From Brachyhypopomus gauderio (lineage: Eukaryota > Chordata > Actinopteri > Gymnotiformes > Hypopomidae), in the NCBI RefSeq assembly GCF_052324685.1, contig NW_027506909.1:437594-501593 (forward strand): a stretch of DNA of 64,000 nucleotides. Direction: 5' to 3'. The notes under the pieces are model-generated. The model was not told the origin of the DNA and did not search any database. It saw only the letters and a program-made list of their open reading frames with translations. The position numbers and the translations under genes are program-made. This document shows positions 25,601 through 36,216 of the stretch, piece after piece. The stretch's first letter is position 1, and each line of letters starts with the position of its first letter.

Positions 25601-26470
25601 GTTCAAGGTCAAGTTAAACACTAAGCAGGCTTTACCTTTTCCCTATCCATTCGTTAATCAGTGTGCGTCCTGCAGTAATCACTTTAGCAAATGAAAGTTT
25701 AGAGCCCCGTCCTGCTCCTCTACCAAAGTGAGTGCTTTGGTTCAAGCGCTCTCCTCTATATAAGCAGGCATGGGGAGATGCCATGTTACCTGTTTGCTGG
25801 GTTTTGTGGATGTGCTTAGCATACAGGGACTTGTCATAAAGATGTGCATGTAAAAAGATCCATTAAAAGTTTGAGCTTTGGGTTTGTGTATGTGAAACGG
25901 CAGCTGCTGGTTGCATCTCTCTTTTGGGGCTCTGGTGTACGTCTGGCTTGGCTTGGCTTGTTTCTGCGAGAGTTTCCAGATTCAGAGTGTGAGCCGGAGT
26001 CTTGATTCGGTTCTGCTCATCAAATGTCTGACGTCAGCTGTCTCCCTGTGTATTTAAGCATTTTCTTGGATGATATACTCTATGTAATATGGTTAATATC
26101 ACGTTTCCAACTGCGACCCAATCTTGAAGCAGCAGTGAGTGTCGATGGCGTTACAGAGAATTAGATGGCTCTTGTACAGGGCTATTGTAGGACTTGGTTT
26201 CTTTAGAGTGGCTGGAAGTGGTAGGCAAAGTAAAAATTAAAAAAAAAAGAAAAAAAAACCCGGCAATAAACAAACGTCAATAACTATGTATACATGCAGA
26301 TTAGCAGCTCTGGCTTTCTCCTCATCCAAATTATCTAAATTGGGGCCGCAGTAACCTAGTGTAAAACGGCTTTAAGAATCTTTTAACAATGTTGTATAAT
26401 TTTCATTGCGTGCGCTATCATGAATATCAGCTTTTGTGAAGCTGATGTCACACTGAGTCATGACGTAGAG
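22661..26470. other. Non-coding, AT-rich stretch (probable spsb1 intron)
   Basis: If the 21.7-22.65 kb block is the first exon, this is intron. It contains a 24-base poly-C tract and no recognised exon, RNA gene or transposon. Confidence 0.4.
25148..25171. repeat. Poly-C tract (24)
   Basis: Uninterrupted run of 24 C in otherwise AT-rich DNA. Confidence 0.94.
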
Positions 26471-26782
26471 CAGGTATCACCAAATGGCGGACCGCGGTCC
26501 TGATCCGGACCCGAACGCCGTCCTGTCCGGACCCAATCACATTCCTGATTAACTGGATACGGACCCAAATGCCAAAGAAAATTTAACGGGAGACTATATT
26601 TTAAACCGGAGAATTTATTTTCAGACGAGTGTTACGTTCACCACCCATTTGAGTGTTACGTTCGCCCCCCCCCCCCCCCCCCTCCCGGCTCAACAACTTT
26701 CGTTCGCCACCGCGGACCCGGACCTAAGGTCTGAGCTATCTGCCAAAAATGGACCGCGGAAAGATTTAATTGATTACCCCTG
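26471..26782 (-). mobile_element. hAT-type MITE, 312 bp, with 8-bp TSD
   Basis: Begins CAGGTATCACC and ends GATTACCCCTG. It is flanked on both sides by an identical 8-bp duplication, ACGTAGAG (26463-26470 and 26783-26790), the length expected for hAT transposases. Sub-terminal parts contain GGACCGCGGTCC-like palindromes. It is related to the 1-kb element at 38317-39316 but lies in the opposite orientation and lacks much of its interior. It carries an 18-base poly-C tract at 26665-26682. It encodes nothing, so it must have been mobilised in trans. Confidence 0.93.
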
Positions 26783-26861
26783 ACGTAGAGGGTACGCATG
26801 TATTGGAGCCCATTCCCCCTGTTTTATGGCACCTGTTAATCTCTCTCTCTCCTACCTCCAA

Positions 26862-26909
26862 CCCCCCCCCCCCCCCCCCCCCCCTTACCTCCAACCCCCC
26901 CCCCCCCCC
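26862..26909. repeat. Two poly-C tracts (23 and 15)
   Basis: C23 (26862-26884) and C15 (26895-26909) are each preceded by TACCTCCAA, so the unit tract-plus-leader looks duplicated. Confidence 0.93.
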
Positions 26910-28500
26910 TCCTTTGGCATATGCTGTGAAGTTCGTGACCTAACTGAAAATTCTCTCTTCTATGAATGGCCCTTAGTTTGGGCACTGCTGATTGAACCCT
27001 CCTCCCTTACAATGTTAATGCTGTATAGAAGCACACAAATCAATGTGGAGTGTCTTTTAACAGTAAAACATGATGGTATCGATTACCATATGCTGGATGA
27101 CCCCTTTCATTTTAATGTATTCTCGTCTCCAGTCTCTGCTAATGCACAGATGTAAAAAGGCGAAGTGCCTTACCTGTTTCTAAAATACGCGGCTATACTA
27201 TACGAGTTAGGACGCGTTTACTTCCTTTCCAGAATATTTCTTTCACCTAAAACTGTTGATGCTTCTGCAGTCTTTAACTAGTCGTGCTCTTCTGGGCGTG
27301 TCTGCGATTATGATAAAATGTTTTAATTACGTAAGGGTAAGTGTTTTAAAATAAATGTGCTTACAACACTGTGGTGATTTAACGCACTTATCTACTATTA
27401 TGCTATGCATTCCTAAATGTTTTAAGACATTTTAGGAACGCATAATTTCTGACATTAATCACAGGGAAATGTCTAGAGACTTTAAAACACGATATGAGGT
27501 GAATCGACAAACACGCACAGCTGTGTGTCTCGTCAGGAAACGAGTCCCGCCGCTGCTTTTTTAGGCTTATTAACTCCGGGCGAAGATGCTTCCGCTGTTT
27601 ACCCTTCCGCCGAGCGGGCCGCTTCACGACGTGGAGTCGTGTCGCACCGTTGTGCGTGAGTGTCGGTTATTCGTGCAGTCCCACAGGGGTTCGACAGAAC
27701 AGGGCTTGGTAACGGCTGCACCTGTTCTTTAGCAGCCCGTCCACCCACGGACTCCGAGAGCCGTTGGACTCGTCGAGTGAGCGGAGCACTAGTTTCTCAC
27801 GGGTGCCGTGAAGGCAGCTGTCAGAAACGCGGAGCTGGTCTTAGTATAATGACATGTGACCTTTATTGCGTTATTGCTTTAATGTGGGGTGAGCCCAAGT
27901 TCAGTTCAGGTTCAGCTGAGGGACTCCACTCCTTCAAAAGGCATTCTGATTTTTCTTTAGCAGTTTCTTGCCACTGTTCAGGCATGCTTAGTTTCAGGGG
28001 GCTGGTCCATGCAAGGAACAGGTTCACATTTAGAAAAGCAGTGCTTAATCTAACTGTGCCAAAGGTTGGGTAATGTTTGATTAATCATCTTCAAGGATTT
28101 TAATGATTTAAATTGAGCAGCTAAGTGTTCTTTTGAACGCTATTGAGAAAATGAACGGGCTTGCCAGACAGGAATGTTCAACACCTGCTAGAGGATGGTG
28201 TTGTCAAATTTTGGTCTAGCTTAATTTCTAGACCTCATGAGACACAATTTTCAGTGCCACTTAAAATCAGTCTAAAGAAACTGTGGAGTAAGTCCAGCTG
28301 GTTGCAGACATGAGGGATGAGGCCAAGACGTATCTCAACCGTAACGATGACTATAGGTTTCCCTGCATGAAAAGCAGTTCGTCAAACACCATCACAGTCG
28401 AATAGGTAACTAACTCCAGTACAGTAGGTGCATAATATTTTATTGAATGACATTCTAGTATGAATTCATTCTCTGTACTGGAGCGGAAGTATGGTTGGGA
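26910..28500. other. Non-coding stretch up to the assembly gap
   Basis: CpG content rises at about 27530-27840 without an assignable exon. The rest is AT-rich. Confidence 0.4.
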
Positions 28501-29000
28501 NNNNNNNNNNNNNNNNNNNNNNNNNNNNNNNNNNNNNNNNNNNNNNNNNNNNNNNNNNNNNNNNNNNNNNNNNNNNNNNNNNNNNNNNNNNNNNNNNNNN
28601 NNNNNNNNNNNNNNNNNNNNNNNNNNNNNNNNNNNNNNNNNNNNNNNNNNNNNNNNNNNNNNNNNNNNNNNNNNNNNNNNNNNNNNNNNNNNNNNNNNNN
28701 NNNNNNNNNNNNNNNNNNNNNNNNNNNNNNNNNNNNNNNNNNNNNNNNNNNNNNNNNNNNNNNNNNNNNNNNNNNNNNNNNNNNNNNNNNNNNNNNNNNN
28801 NNNNNNNNNNNNNNNNNNNNNNNNNNNNNNNNNNNNNNNNNNNNNNNNNNNNNNNNNNNNNNNNNNNNNNNNNNNNNNNNNNNNNNNNNNNNNNNNNNNN
28901 NNNNNNNNNNNNNNNNNNNNNNNNNNNNNNNNNNNNNNNNNNNNNNNNNNNNNNNNNNNNNNNNNNNNNNNNNNNNNNNNNNNNNNNNNNNNNNNNNNNN
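28501..29000. other. Assembly gap (500 N)
   Basis: Exactly 500 N, probably a placeholder of arbitrary size. The open frames spanning it are artefacts. An upstream non-coding exon of spsb1 could be hidden here. Confidence 0.99.
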
Positions 29001-29408
29001 ACTTGGCCCTCTGGCACTGCAGTTTTCAGTGCTGTTTGCGAGCCAGTTTCCTCTTTGGCCCTGTTCTGTGGCCTTATATGGGACTTATGCATCATGTGAT
29101 ACATGCATGGCTTATCGCCCCGCACCACAGTGTGCACATCCAGCACACGCCCACTGGGGGTGGGACCACTTAACAGTGCAGCCATGGCAGAGGAGAGGGG
29201 GGGATAATGGCTGGAGATTTCCCAGGCTGCACTGGGAAATGCTGGGTTTGGTTGTCTCCTGCTACCACTGACCCTGTTTGGTTGCCAGACAGAGTGGAGT
29301 TGCTTGTGGCTTTCTCCGAAACAACACAGCTGGCCATTATATTTTTAAAGCCAGACGTTTTGTTATTGCCTTTCCTGTTATCTTCTAGCTAGACAAGCCT
29401 TAAAGAGG

Positions 29409-29411
<3 letters not shown>
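29001..29411. other. Non-coding stretch after the gap
   Basis: Unique sequence; no exon recognised. Confidence 0.45.

Positions 29412-29504
<93 letters not shown>
29412..29504. repeat. (CT)n microsatellite
   Basis: Perfect CT tract of about 46 units. Confidence 0.97.
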
Positions 29505-29506
<2 letters not shown>

Positions 29507-30125
29507 ATTCTCATAGAGGCGTTGGTGAGATCTGGCAGATGTGGTAAGCTGTAGCTCTGAGCATGCAGCTGGATTATCCATGCTACAGTTGCTCTTTAGT
29601 TGTGTAAATGTACTCAAAGGTTTGAGGTTGGGGGGGTTTTATCTGGTTATCTGCATCTGTGGGTTATCTGATCTCTTTTCTGAAGTGAATGAGGTCAGAC
29701 ACCCCCATCCTTTTCTTCTTTTTGGTCCCAAACGGTTCTTTGCAAATTGTAAAGTAAAAATATTCTCCTGGTTGGAACAGTCATTTTTTTTTTTATACTG
29801 TTAGTTTATTAATAGCTTTGTAATAGCTTTGCTATAGCATCCAGCATGCTGCCGCTAAACCCCACTGACTCCTCAAGCAGTTTTTGTTTGTTCCAAACCT
29901 GCAAACTCTGTAGGAAGGTTAACACAATGCCACTGACACAGTTATGAAATCCCAATGGTTACATAATGTCTGCCTGACACACATGGCAATATGTCCTGTT
30001 GGAAAATTGACCTATTGCTGCCATATTTCGTTATTGTGCCTGTATGCGTTTTTGTTTTCAGTCCTGCTGCAAAATTGCATTAAAAGAATATCAGCCCCAG
30101 TTTGTTGCCACTGTGGCTCATATAC

Positions 30126-30356
30126 TTTTTTTTTTCCTTTGTCTGTGATCTCCCAGGTGGGCCTGCCGTGACCTGCTTCCCTGGCACTTCCCAACCCTGG
30201 AACGGCAGGCCGAGCCTCCCGGTGGGCGGAGGGACTGAGGTGAAGCATCGGAACCGCGGCCATTCTCATTGGCTGCTTCTTGCTACGTGTTGGGGGGGTT
30301 TTTTTTTTTTTTAGGCGGGAGGGGGAATCCGGGTGTTGTCCACAACTACCCAGAGC
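30126..30356 (+). promoter_or_regulatory. spsb1: spsb1 5' UTR with two alternative 3' splice sites
   Basis: Two good acceptors precede the start codon. One is a T-rich tract ending CTCCCAG at 30156; the other is a T14 run ending TTAG at 30314. They would leave about 200 or 42 bases of leader in the coding exon. The part between them is GC-rich and holds a GC box (GGGCGG near 30225) and an inverted CCAAT (ATTGG near 30268), so an internal promoter is also conceivable. Confidence 0.45.
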
Positions 30357-31050
30357 ATGGGGCAGAAGGTTCCGGGAGGTATTAAGACGGTGGACATGCG
30401 GGACCCTGCGTTTCGGCCCCTCAAACTGGGGCTGCAGGCCCTCGATTACACCAAGCCGGCTCGGCTGGACATGCTGCTGGACACACCTGCCGTGTCGTCG
30501 GACGTGCAGGTGCAACACTCGTGGAACAACGACGACCGCTCGCTTAACATCTTCGTCAAGGAGGACAACAAGCTCATCTTCCACCGGCACCCAGTGGCGC
30601 AGAGCACGGACGCCATCCGGGGCCGCGTGGGCTACACGCGTGGACTGCACGTGTGGGAGATTAGCTGGGCCATGAGACAGCGCGGCACGCACGCCGTGGT
30701 GGGTGTGGCCCACGGTGAGGCGCCCCTGCACTCGGTGGGCTACACCGCGCTGGTGGGCAACAATGGGGAGTCCTGGGGCTGGGATCTGGGCCGCAACAAA
30801 CTCTACCACGACGGCAAGAACCAGCCCGGCCAGACGTACCCCGCCTTCCTGGAGCCGGACGAGACTTTCATCGTCCCCGACTCGTTCCTGGTTGTGCTGG
30901 ACATGGATGAGGGGACATTGAGTTTCATAGTGGACGGACAGTATCTGGGTGTAGCTTTTCGGGGACTGAAAGGCAGGAAGCTGTATCCTGTAGTAAGTGC
31001 AGTATGGGGCCACTGCGAAATAAGAATCCGGTACATCAATGGACTTGATC
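30357..31050 (+). CDS. spsb1: spsb1 coding exon 1 (SPRY domain)
   Basis: Encodes residues 1-231 plus the first base of codon 232. The donor is GATC|GTAAGT at 31050/31051. The exon ends exactly at the SPRY/SOCS boundary. High GC leaves long antisense open frames here (up to 375 codons on the minus strand), which I regard as shadows. Confidence 0.97.
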
Positions 31051-33133
31051 GTAAGTATCATATGTTGAACATCCCTCCCCCATCCAGTGCTATTAGAATC
31101 TGCTTTTGTGGTTTGTTTATATATTAAAATGGTGGTCATGGGAGCTTCAGGTCTTCATTCAATATTAATAATGTAAAGGCAGCTACACTTTCCTGCAGTG
31201 GGCCATGAAGTCACCGTTTGCTTGCCCTGAATGTCCTGGAAGGTAATAATTGACTTCGCTGCTATCTGCTAACCACTCGTTCTCTCCGTGGCCTTAATCC
31301 CTTCTGCACATGGGGATGAACTCCACAGCTTATGTGGGCCCCCCCTCCATTCACGGCTTTTTCCGTCCTTTCAAGCCCTGAAATGAATGCGTTCTTTGTC
31401 ACATACTGAAACGGTGTATTGCTTATCCTTTAATGTGTGTCCTGGGTTTTTCTTTTTTAATAATTCATCATTCTGCATTGGTGAATGAAATGTCAAGAGG
31501 CCCAAGACTTTTCTAGCAATAAAATCTGAACACACCATGCATTTAAAAATGCATTTCAAACTCAAATATTACAAATGACTTCATGACGTGCCAACCCCGT
31601 AGCCACATTAATTGCTCCAGAAACGGCCCCCGTAGGTTTGTTGTAGTACAGCCTAATGACCCCAAACTTTAATCTTCTAAGTCTTTGCTTAGTCTTTGGG
31701 GGAATAATAAACTTCCCAGAGTTAAGGTAGGTGGTGTGGTGATGTGTCATCGCTCTTATAAATTACCCATTTCTGTAATGGGACTCTAAATGCGCACCAG
31801 TGTGATCGGTCTTTGCCTGTATTGCTAAAATCTTCCATTTGTGCTGTGTATATTTTCCTATCAAATGATAGTGATGTATTACTATCTATACACTGCATTA
31901 ACAGTACATGTGTTAATGCAGTTTTTGAAAACACCAAATATAGTGTAAATGTATATATGCTTACATATTTAAAATATCCATAAATTTTTTATGCTTAAAA
32001 ACGACCCAACTCAAAAGAACGAAGTGGGCCACAAGAAGCGGAACGCAGCCGTCAGGTACCTGACTCTGACCCTGACCCTTGCTCTGACCCTGACCCTAGC
32101 TCTGACCCTGACCCTGACCCTAGCTCTGACCCTGACCCTAGCTCTGACCCTGACCCTAGCTCTGACCCTGACCCTGACCCTAGCTCTGACCCTGACCCTA
32201 ACCCTGACCCTGACCCTAGCTCTGAGTTGCCATCACACCAAAAGAACTGCTAGTCTGTTCTGTGCACCCTGCTAACCTGCCAAACTTTGCTAATGCACGG
32301 GTAAAGGAAACTCTGCCTTCTGAGAGACTTCATAACTCCACAGAGGGATGTTCAGATGACATCACCGTGTGGAAAGAGCAGTCTGGGGCGGCGAGAGCGC
32401 CCGGCTGCCTGGGAGCCAATAAACACCCCGTTTCCAACGGAAACGAACGCGTGCCCAACAGTTACGTCCTGTCTGACGAAGACGTATGTCCGTCATCCTG
32501 AGGTGTTGTTCACACGTGGGGTGGCGGGTCTCACAGGAAATGGGGCTTAGTGTCTTCAGGGGCGCGAGTCGACGCTGCATCGAACGTTTAATGATCGTCT
32601 GACTTCAGGATGCTTCTCGTACGGCACCACGATGCCTGGGTGCAGGTGTTCCTATTTTAACTTTTTTTTTTGGAGGGGTGGGGGTGCAGATTACTCAGCC
32701 TGGGCCACTACATCACCTCACGTGTTCTTGCACTTGTAATGTGCTGGTTCAGAAGCTCTCCTTCCCTGGGGTCCAGTTTGGGAGGGTGTGTGTGCTATGA
32801 AGTAACCAGTGTAGCAGGTGGTAGTGATTTTGGGAGCCAGGATGAAGCAGGGTGATTCTGGGATGGAACCAGACTGAAAGCCTTACTGTAACCAATTATC
32901 GTGTTTATCATATAGTTCAGTAATCTAGTGTAGGCGGTTCATACACTTTAATGGGTTTATAATTCAATATGTTCAACTTGCATGTAAGGTAAGCTTACAT
33001 GTACTGTTATGATAAGAATTGCCAAGAACACTTGAAATTACAAGAAAAATTAAGGGTTCTAAGCAGTGTCTTGTAGAGTACATGAGTGGTAAAAAAGTCT
33101 GAATTGAGATTGATCACAATTCTCTCTCCCTGT

Positions 33134-33175
<42 letters not shown>

Positions 33176-33316
33176 TGTTTGCGCGCAGCTGAGCCCTTGC
33201 CACTCATGGACCTGTGTAGGCGTTCTGTGCGTCTAGCCCTAGGCCGAGAACGCCTGAGTGAAATTCATGGACTCCCCCTTCCTGCTTCCCTGAAGAACTA
33301 CCTGCTCTACCAATGA
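30357..33316 (+). CDS. spsb1: SPRY domain- and SOCS box-containing protein 1, two coding exons
   Basis: Joining 30357-31050 to 33189-33316 gives an 822-nt reading frame, 273 residues plus stop, the same length as human SPSB1. The N-terminus ([17 protein letters not shown]) fits SPSB1 better than SPSB4, the closest paralogue. Residues about 50-231 form the SPRY/B30.2 domain. The peptide-binding pocket residues known for this family appear intact (Arg77, Pro79, Ala81, Tyr129, Val216, Trp217, Gly218). Residues 232-273 are the SOCS box, with a BC box ([13 protein letters not shown]) and a Cullin-5 box containing LPLP. The family acts as the substrate receptor of an Elongin B/C-Cullin5-Rbx2 ubiquitin ligase in the cytoplasm; recalled SPSB1 targets include inducible NO synthase and the TGF-beta type II receptor. 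Met at 30357 is chosen because it matches the conserved start; an in-frame ATG 24 bases upstream is ignored. Exon 1 has very high GC at third positions. Confidence 0.97.
32060..32226 (+). repeat. Telomere-variant hexamer array, CTGACC/CTAGCT
   Basis: About 167 bases built from CTGACC hexamers, with CTAGCT at regular intervals so that higher-order units such as CTGACCCTGACCCTAGCT (18 bp) alternate with 12-bp ones. One CCCTAA occurs. The complementary strand reads GGTCAG/AGCTAG, close to the degenerate telomeric variant TCAGGG. Confidence 0.92.
33137..33179 (+). repeat. (GT)n microsatellite next to the spsb1 3' splice site
   Basis: About 17 GT units followed by TTTGTGTTT, ending nine bases before the acceptor AG of coding exon 2. 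The usual pyrimidine tract (TTCTCTCTCCCTGTCTC) is displaced to the far side, at about 33120-33136. Confidence 0.95.
33189..33316 (+). CDS. spsb1: spsb1 coding exon 2 (SOCS box)
   Basis: Begins with the last two bases of codon 232 (the joined codon is CCT, Pro) and encodes residues 233-273 ending in LLYQ and TGA. This is the whole Elongin/Cullin5-binding SOCS box. Joining through the predicted splice restores the conserved DPEPLP sequence. Confidence 0.97.
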
Positions 33317-33634
33317 CGACAGGAGTGCCTTTCCGTCGGTGCAAGGCTAGTCCCACCCTCTCTGGTAGCCCTTTCTGCCTCCTTCCTTTCCCCAAACCCC
33401 CTTTTTGTGGCTTGCTTTAATCATCTACTGGACACCCAGCGGGAGACTCCAGGAGCCTGTAATGAGAGGAGCAGGGTCGGGGTGTACGTCGCGTTTTGAC
33501 CCTGTTTACCATGGACACCCCCTCACGCAGATCTGTTCCTCTGTCATTTTAGTCTTTTTTTTATTATTTACATTAGGATTACATGGTGACGTACTCGACA
33601 GGCTGAGATTTGAGATTTTGAATGCTGGATTTTA

Positions 33635-33640
33635 AATAAA
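33635..33640 (+). terminator. spsb1: Proximal poly(A) signal of spsb1
   Basis: AATAAA followed within 20 bases by CAGTGGGTCTG. Use of this site would give a 3' UTR of about 0.34 kb. Confidence 0.5.
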
Positions 33641-34880
33641 ATCAGAGTTTACAGTGGGTCTGAGATGCAATAGTTAATTCAGTTTGACTGTCATGTACTG
33701 GGGTGTGGGAGTTGGTAAAAATGACAAACAAAAGACTAAGACTTGGTCTTTGCTTTACGACAACCTCGTCAATAATCACAGATCCACTTTTTAAGTGAAG
33801 GGTTTTTGTGCTTTTGTTTATTTTGTTTATTTCAATCTCCTGCTCATCCTTTTCTCTCTTAGGAATCTTAGGATAGCTGCATCTAAGTGTGAGGTTTAAG
33901 ACATAGGGCTCCTTTTAGCGGGATGTGCACGTCTACTCGAGTCGAGTGTCTGCGTGGCGATGGCGTCCCCCCCCTCTCTGGACTTGTTAAATATAGTCTG
34001 GTGTTGGCTCACTGCAGCCCTGCCTGTCTGGCCTGGGGTATGGGGCTCTGACCTCAGCGTCTATAATGGGGTCGAGAGGCTAGCGCCCACGGCATTGGAA
34101 ACCACAGCTAGCGTCTTGTGCTAGCCCGCCTGCATGGCTCCTAAAGCCATCGTATCCTTCCCTCAGTTAACACTGTAATATCTGAAGTGCCTGGCCATGT
34201 GAGAATGGTGCACCGTGTAGGGGACATGGATTAAACGTGGGTGGGCGGATGGTGTCACTGTGAAACTGTAGCATTCACAAAGGAGCCTCATTGCTGCAGG
34301 CTGTTGGTCTTTTTTTATATCTGTATCTGTTTTCTGTGTAACTTGCATTCTGTGTGTGTGTATGTGCATATGTATTTGTTTGTTTTTTTTTTTTTTTGTT
34401 GTTTTTCCCGGATTTTTCAATGTTGTTTTTAATCTGTTGTCATGGTAATGCTGGGAGGAAGGACATGTGAGCCCCCCCAGTATGAAGTGCGTATGTGTTG
34501 ACACTAATGTACTGTGCCTTTAGTCCCTGAGCTGGCCACTGAACGGCACCTCTGCTGTTGGTGGGCAACAGTGATGTACTGAAAAGCAAACATTGCCGTT
34601 TTCTTTGCACAGCCCATTATGAGACTTCCTGTGGGTGTGGTCACATTTGCTTAAGTGGAGTCTGTCTTCCTGACACCTTTTTTTTTAATTTTTTTTTTTA
34701 TTTTTTATTTTTCCTTTAGTTCTCACACACCCATACTGGTCGGTCTTCAGATGTGCAAATGAATCTCCTTGTTTGCCATCACTTATGCTGGGTCACGTTC
34801 CGCTTTCTGTTTCTGTATCCTTCCTGTCTGCAGCCCATCGTCTTTGTATTCAGTGATGTAGATAATATTGATAACTATCT

Positions 34881-34886
34881 AATAAA
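34881..34886 (+). terminator. spsb1: Distal poly(A) signal of spsb1
   Basis: AATAAA followed about 50 bases later by the GT-rich CTGTGTGTTTGGGTT, a good downstream element. This would give a 3' UTR of about 1.6 kb. Confidence 0.6.
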
Positions 34887-34905
34887 GTTTATTATAAATG
34901 AGCTT

Positions 34906-36167
34906 TTCTTATGTGAGAATTTTAATGCTTCAAAACTGACCTGTGTGTTTGGGTTTATTAGTTCTTCTGTATGGTACAAAGCCATCAAATAAGGCAGACA
35001 CCACAAAGTCTCAACTTTCATGTTGGGAACTAAAAAAATGTAGACAAAGTAAAACCAAAAGTCACCTGAAGGTTGTAGAAACGAGCCGTTCAGAGCTTGA
35101 TGTACTCCCTCTCATTCAGTCAGCATCAGCGGGAAATTCAGTACAACACGTCACTGCGTCTCTGAGCGGAAAGGCTGACAACTGCTGGGAAGTCCAAAAA
35201 ATGACCACTAACTATATTTGTGCTTTCTATCAATGTAAAGAGATTCGTAATAATGCGTGACTCATGGTCTGGTTCTGAAGAAGACGCCGGACTCCTTGCC
35301 CTGGCGGGAAGAAGCTATCTTAACACTTACGTTTTGTACTCGAGCGGTCTCAGAACATCAAGTTTGCTTTTCAAGATGCATGCAGTGGGACATTTCGATC
35401 TTGAGACATAATTTGGAAGCTGTGTGAGAGTAGCATGATGATATCCCCCCCCCCCTGTCACGGCCTGCTGGGCCCAGCGGTGTGTTTTATGACCGGTCTG
35501 GTGTGGCGGGGTGCTGTCGTGAGCCCGTTAACGTCTCCAACAGCAAATGTGTATGCGGTGGCTCCCAGGAATGTAGCTTTGTATCACTGTTCCTCACATC
35601 ACCACGGCTGCCTGGTTGCTATGGCAGTGTGTTTGCATACACAGATCGGGCCGCTGCTTCCCCATGAGGTCACCGCTCTGAAGAATGTGGCCTGGCTGGA
35701 CCGCGTTCTGTTTGGGTGTCTGGAAACGCCACATTCCTGCCTGCAGTCTTCCCTCCAAGTGCTGAACGCACATGCTTTGGGGAGGTGTACTGAAGGGGGT
35801 TTCAGCACACGCTTTGGGGGACGGTGCCGGTGAGCTGTTGCATACATGTGCTCTAACATGGTTTGGTTCACGCACCGTGAAACCCTTTTCCTAAAGGTGT
35901 GTGCTTTTGAGAAGGTCTTCGTAACCACTCTGTATGCCATGTGTGTTTAAGCGTACAGCATGCGTTGCAGTCCAGTGCAGTTCATCAGGACTAAATGAAC
36001 AGCTGTGGTCATAAAGCTGGGCTTGCACGCTCTGTTAATCGAAAACCTCCAGTTGTGCTCTACTGCAACAATAAAGGGCTTTATGCAGTGCCCTGTGTCT
36101 TACTGGCTGCTGCGATGTTGGTCAATATAGACTGTTTTCCAGAGCTGCTGTTTTTGCAGCTGGCCAG

Positions 36168-36168
<1 letters not shown>
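34906..36168. other. Intergenic, no gene seen
   Basis: GC-moderate with chance open frames on both strands near 35400-35940 (up to 132 codons) and no recognised domain. Confidence 0.45.

Positions 36169-36213
<45 letters not shown>
36169..36213. repeat. (GT)n microsatellite
   Basis: Perfect GT tract of about 22 units. Confidence 0.95.

Positions 36214-36216
<3 letters not shown>

Larger units (their letters stand above)
31051..33188 (+). other. spsb1: spsb1 intron between coding exons (2138 bp)
   Basis: GTAAGT donor; the acceptor ends GCGCGCAG. It contains a telomere-variant array (32060-32226) and, just before the acceptor, a GT microsatellite. No other gene is seen inside. Confidence 0.93.
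33317..34905 (+). other. spsb1: spsb1 3' UTR
   Basis: Runs from the stop codon to an estimated cleavage site about 20 bases after the distal AATAAA. It is T-rich in its distal half, with poly-T at 34678-34710. No miR-34 seed match (CACTGCC) was seen in it. Confidence 0.6.

Noticed and set aside
28460..29271. Open frames of 200-258 codons around 28.5-29.2 kb
   Set aside because: They consist almost entirely of unknown residues from the N gap.
30280..30675. Arginine/serine-rich plus-strand frame overlapping spsb1 exon 1
   Set aside because: Out-of-frame reading of the same GC-rich coding exon.
30012..31139. 375-codon open frame antisense to spsb1
   Set aside because: It mirrors the GC3-rich spsb1 coding exon and has no independent domain; a shadow frame.
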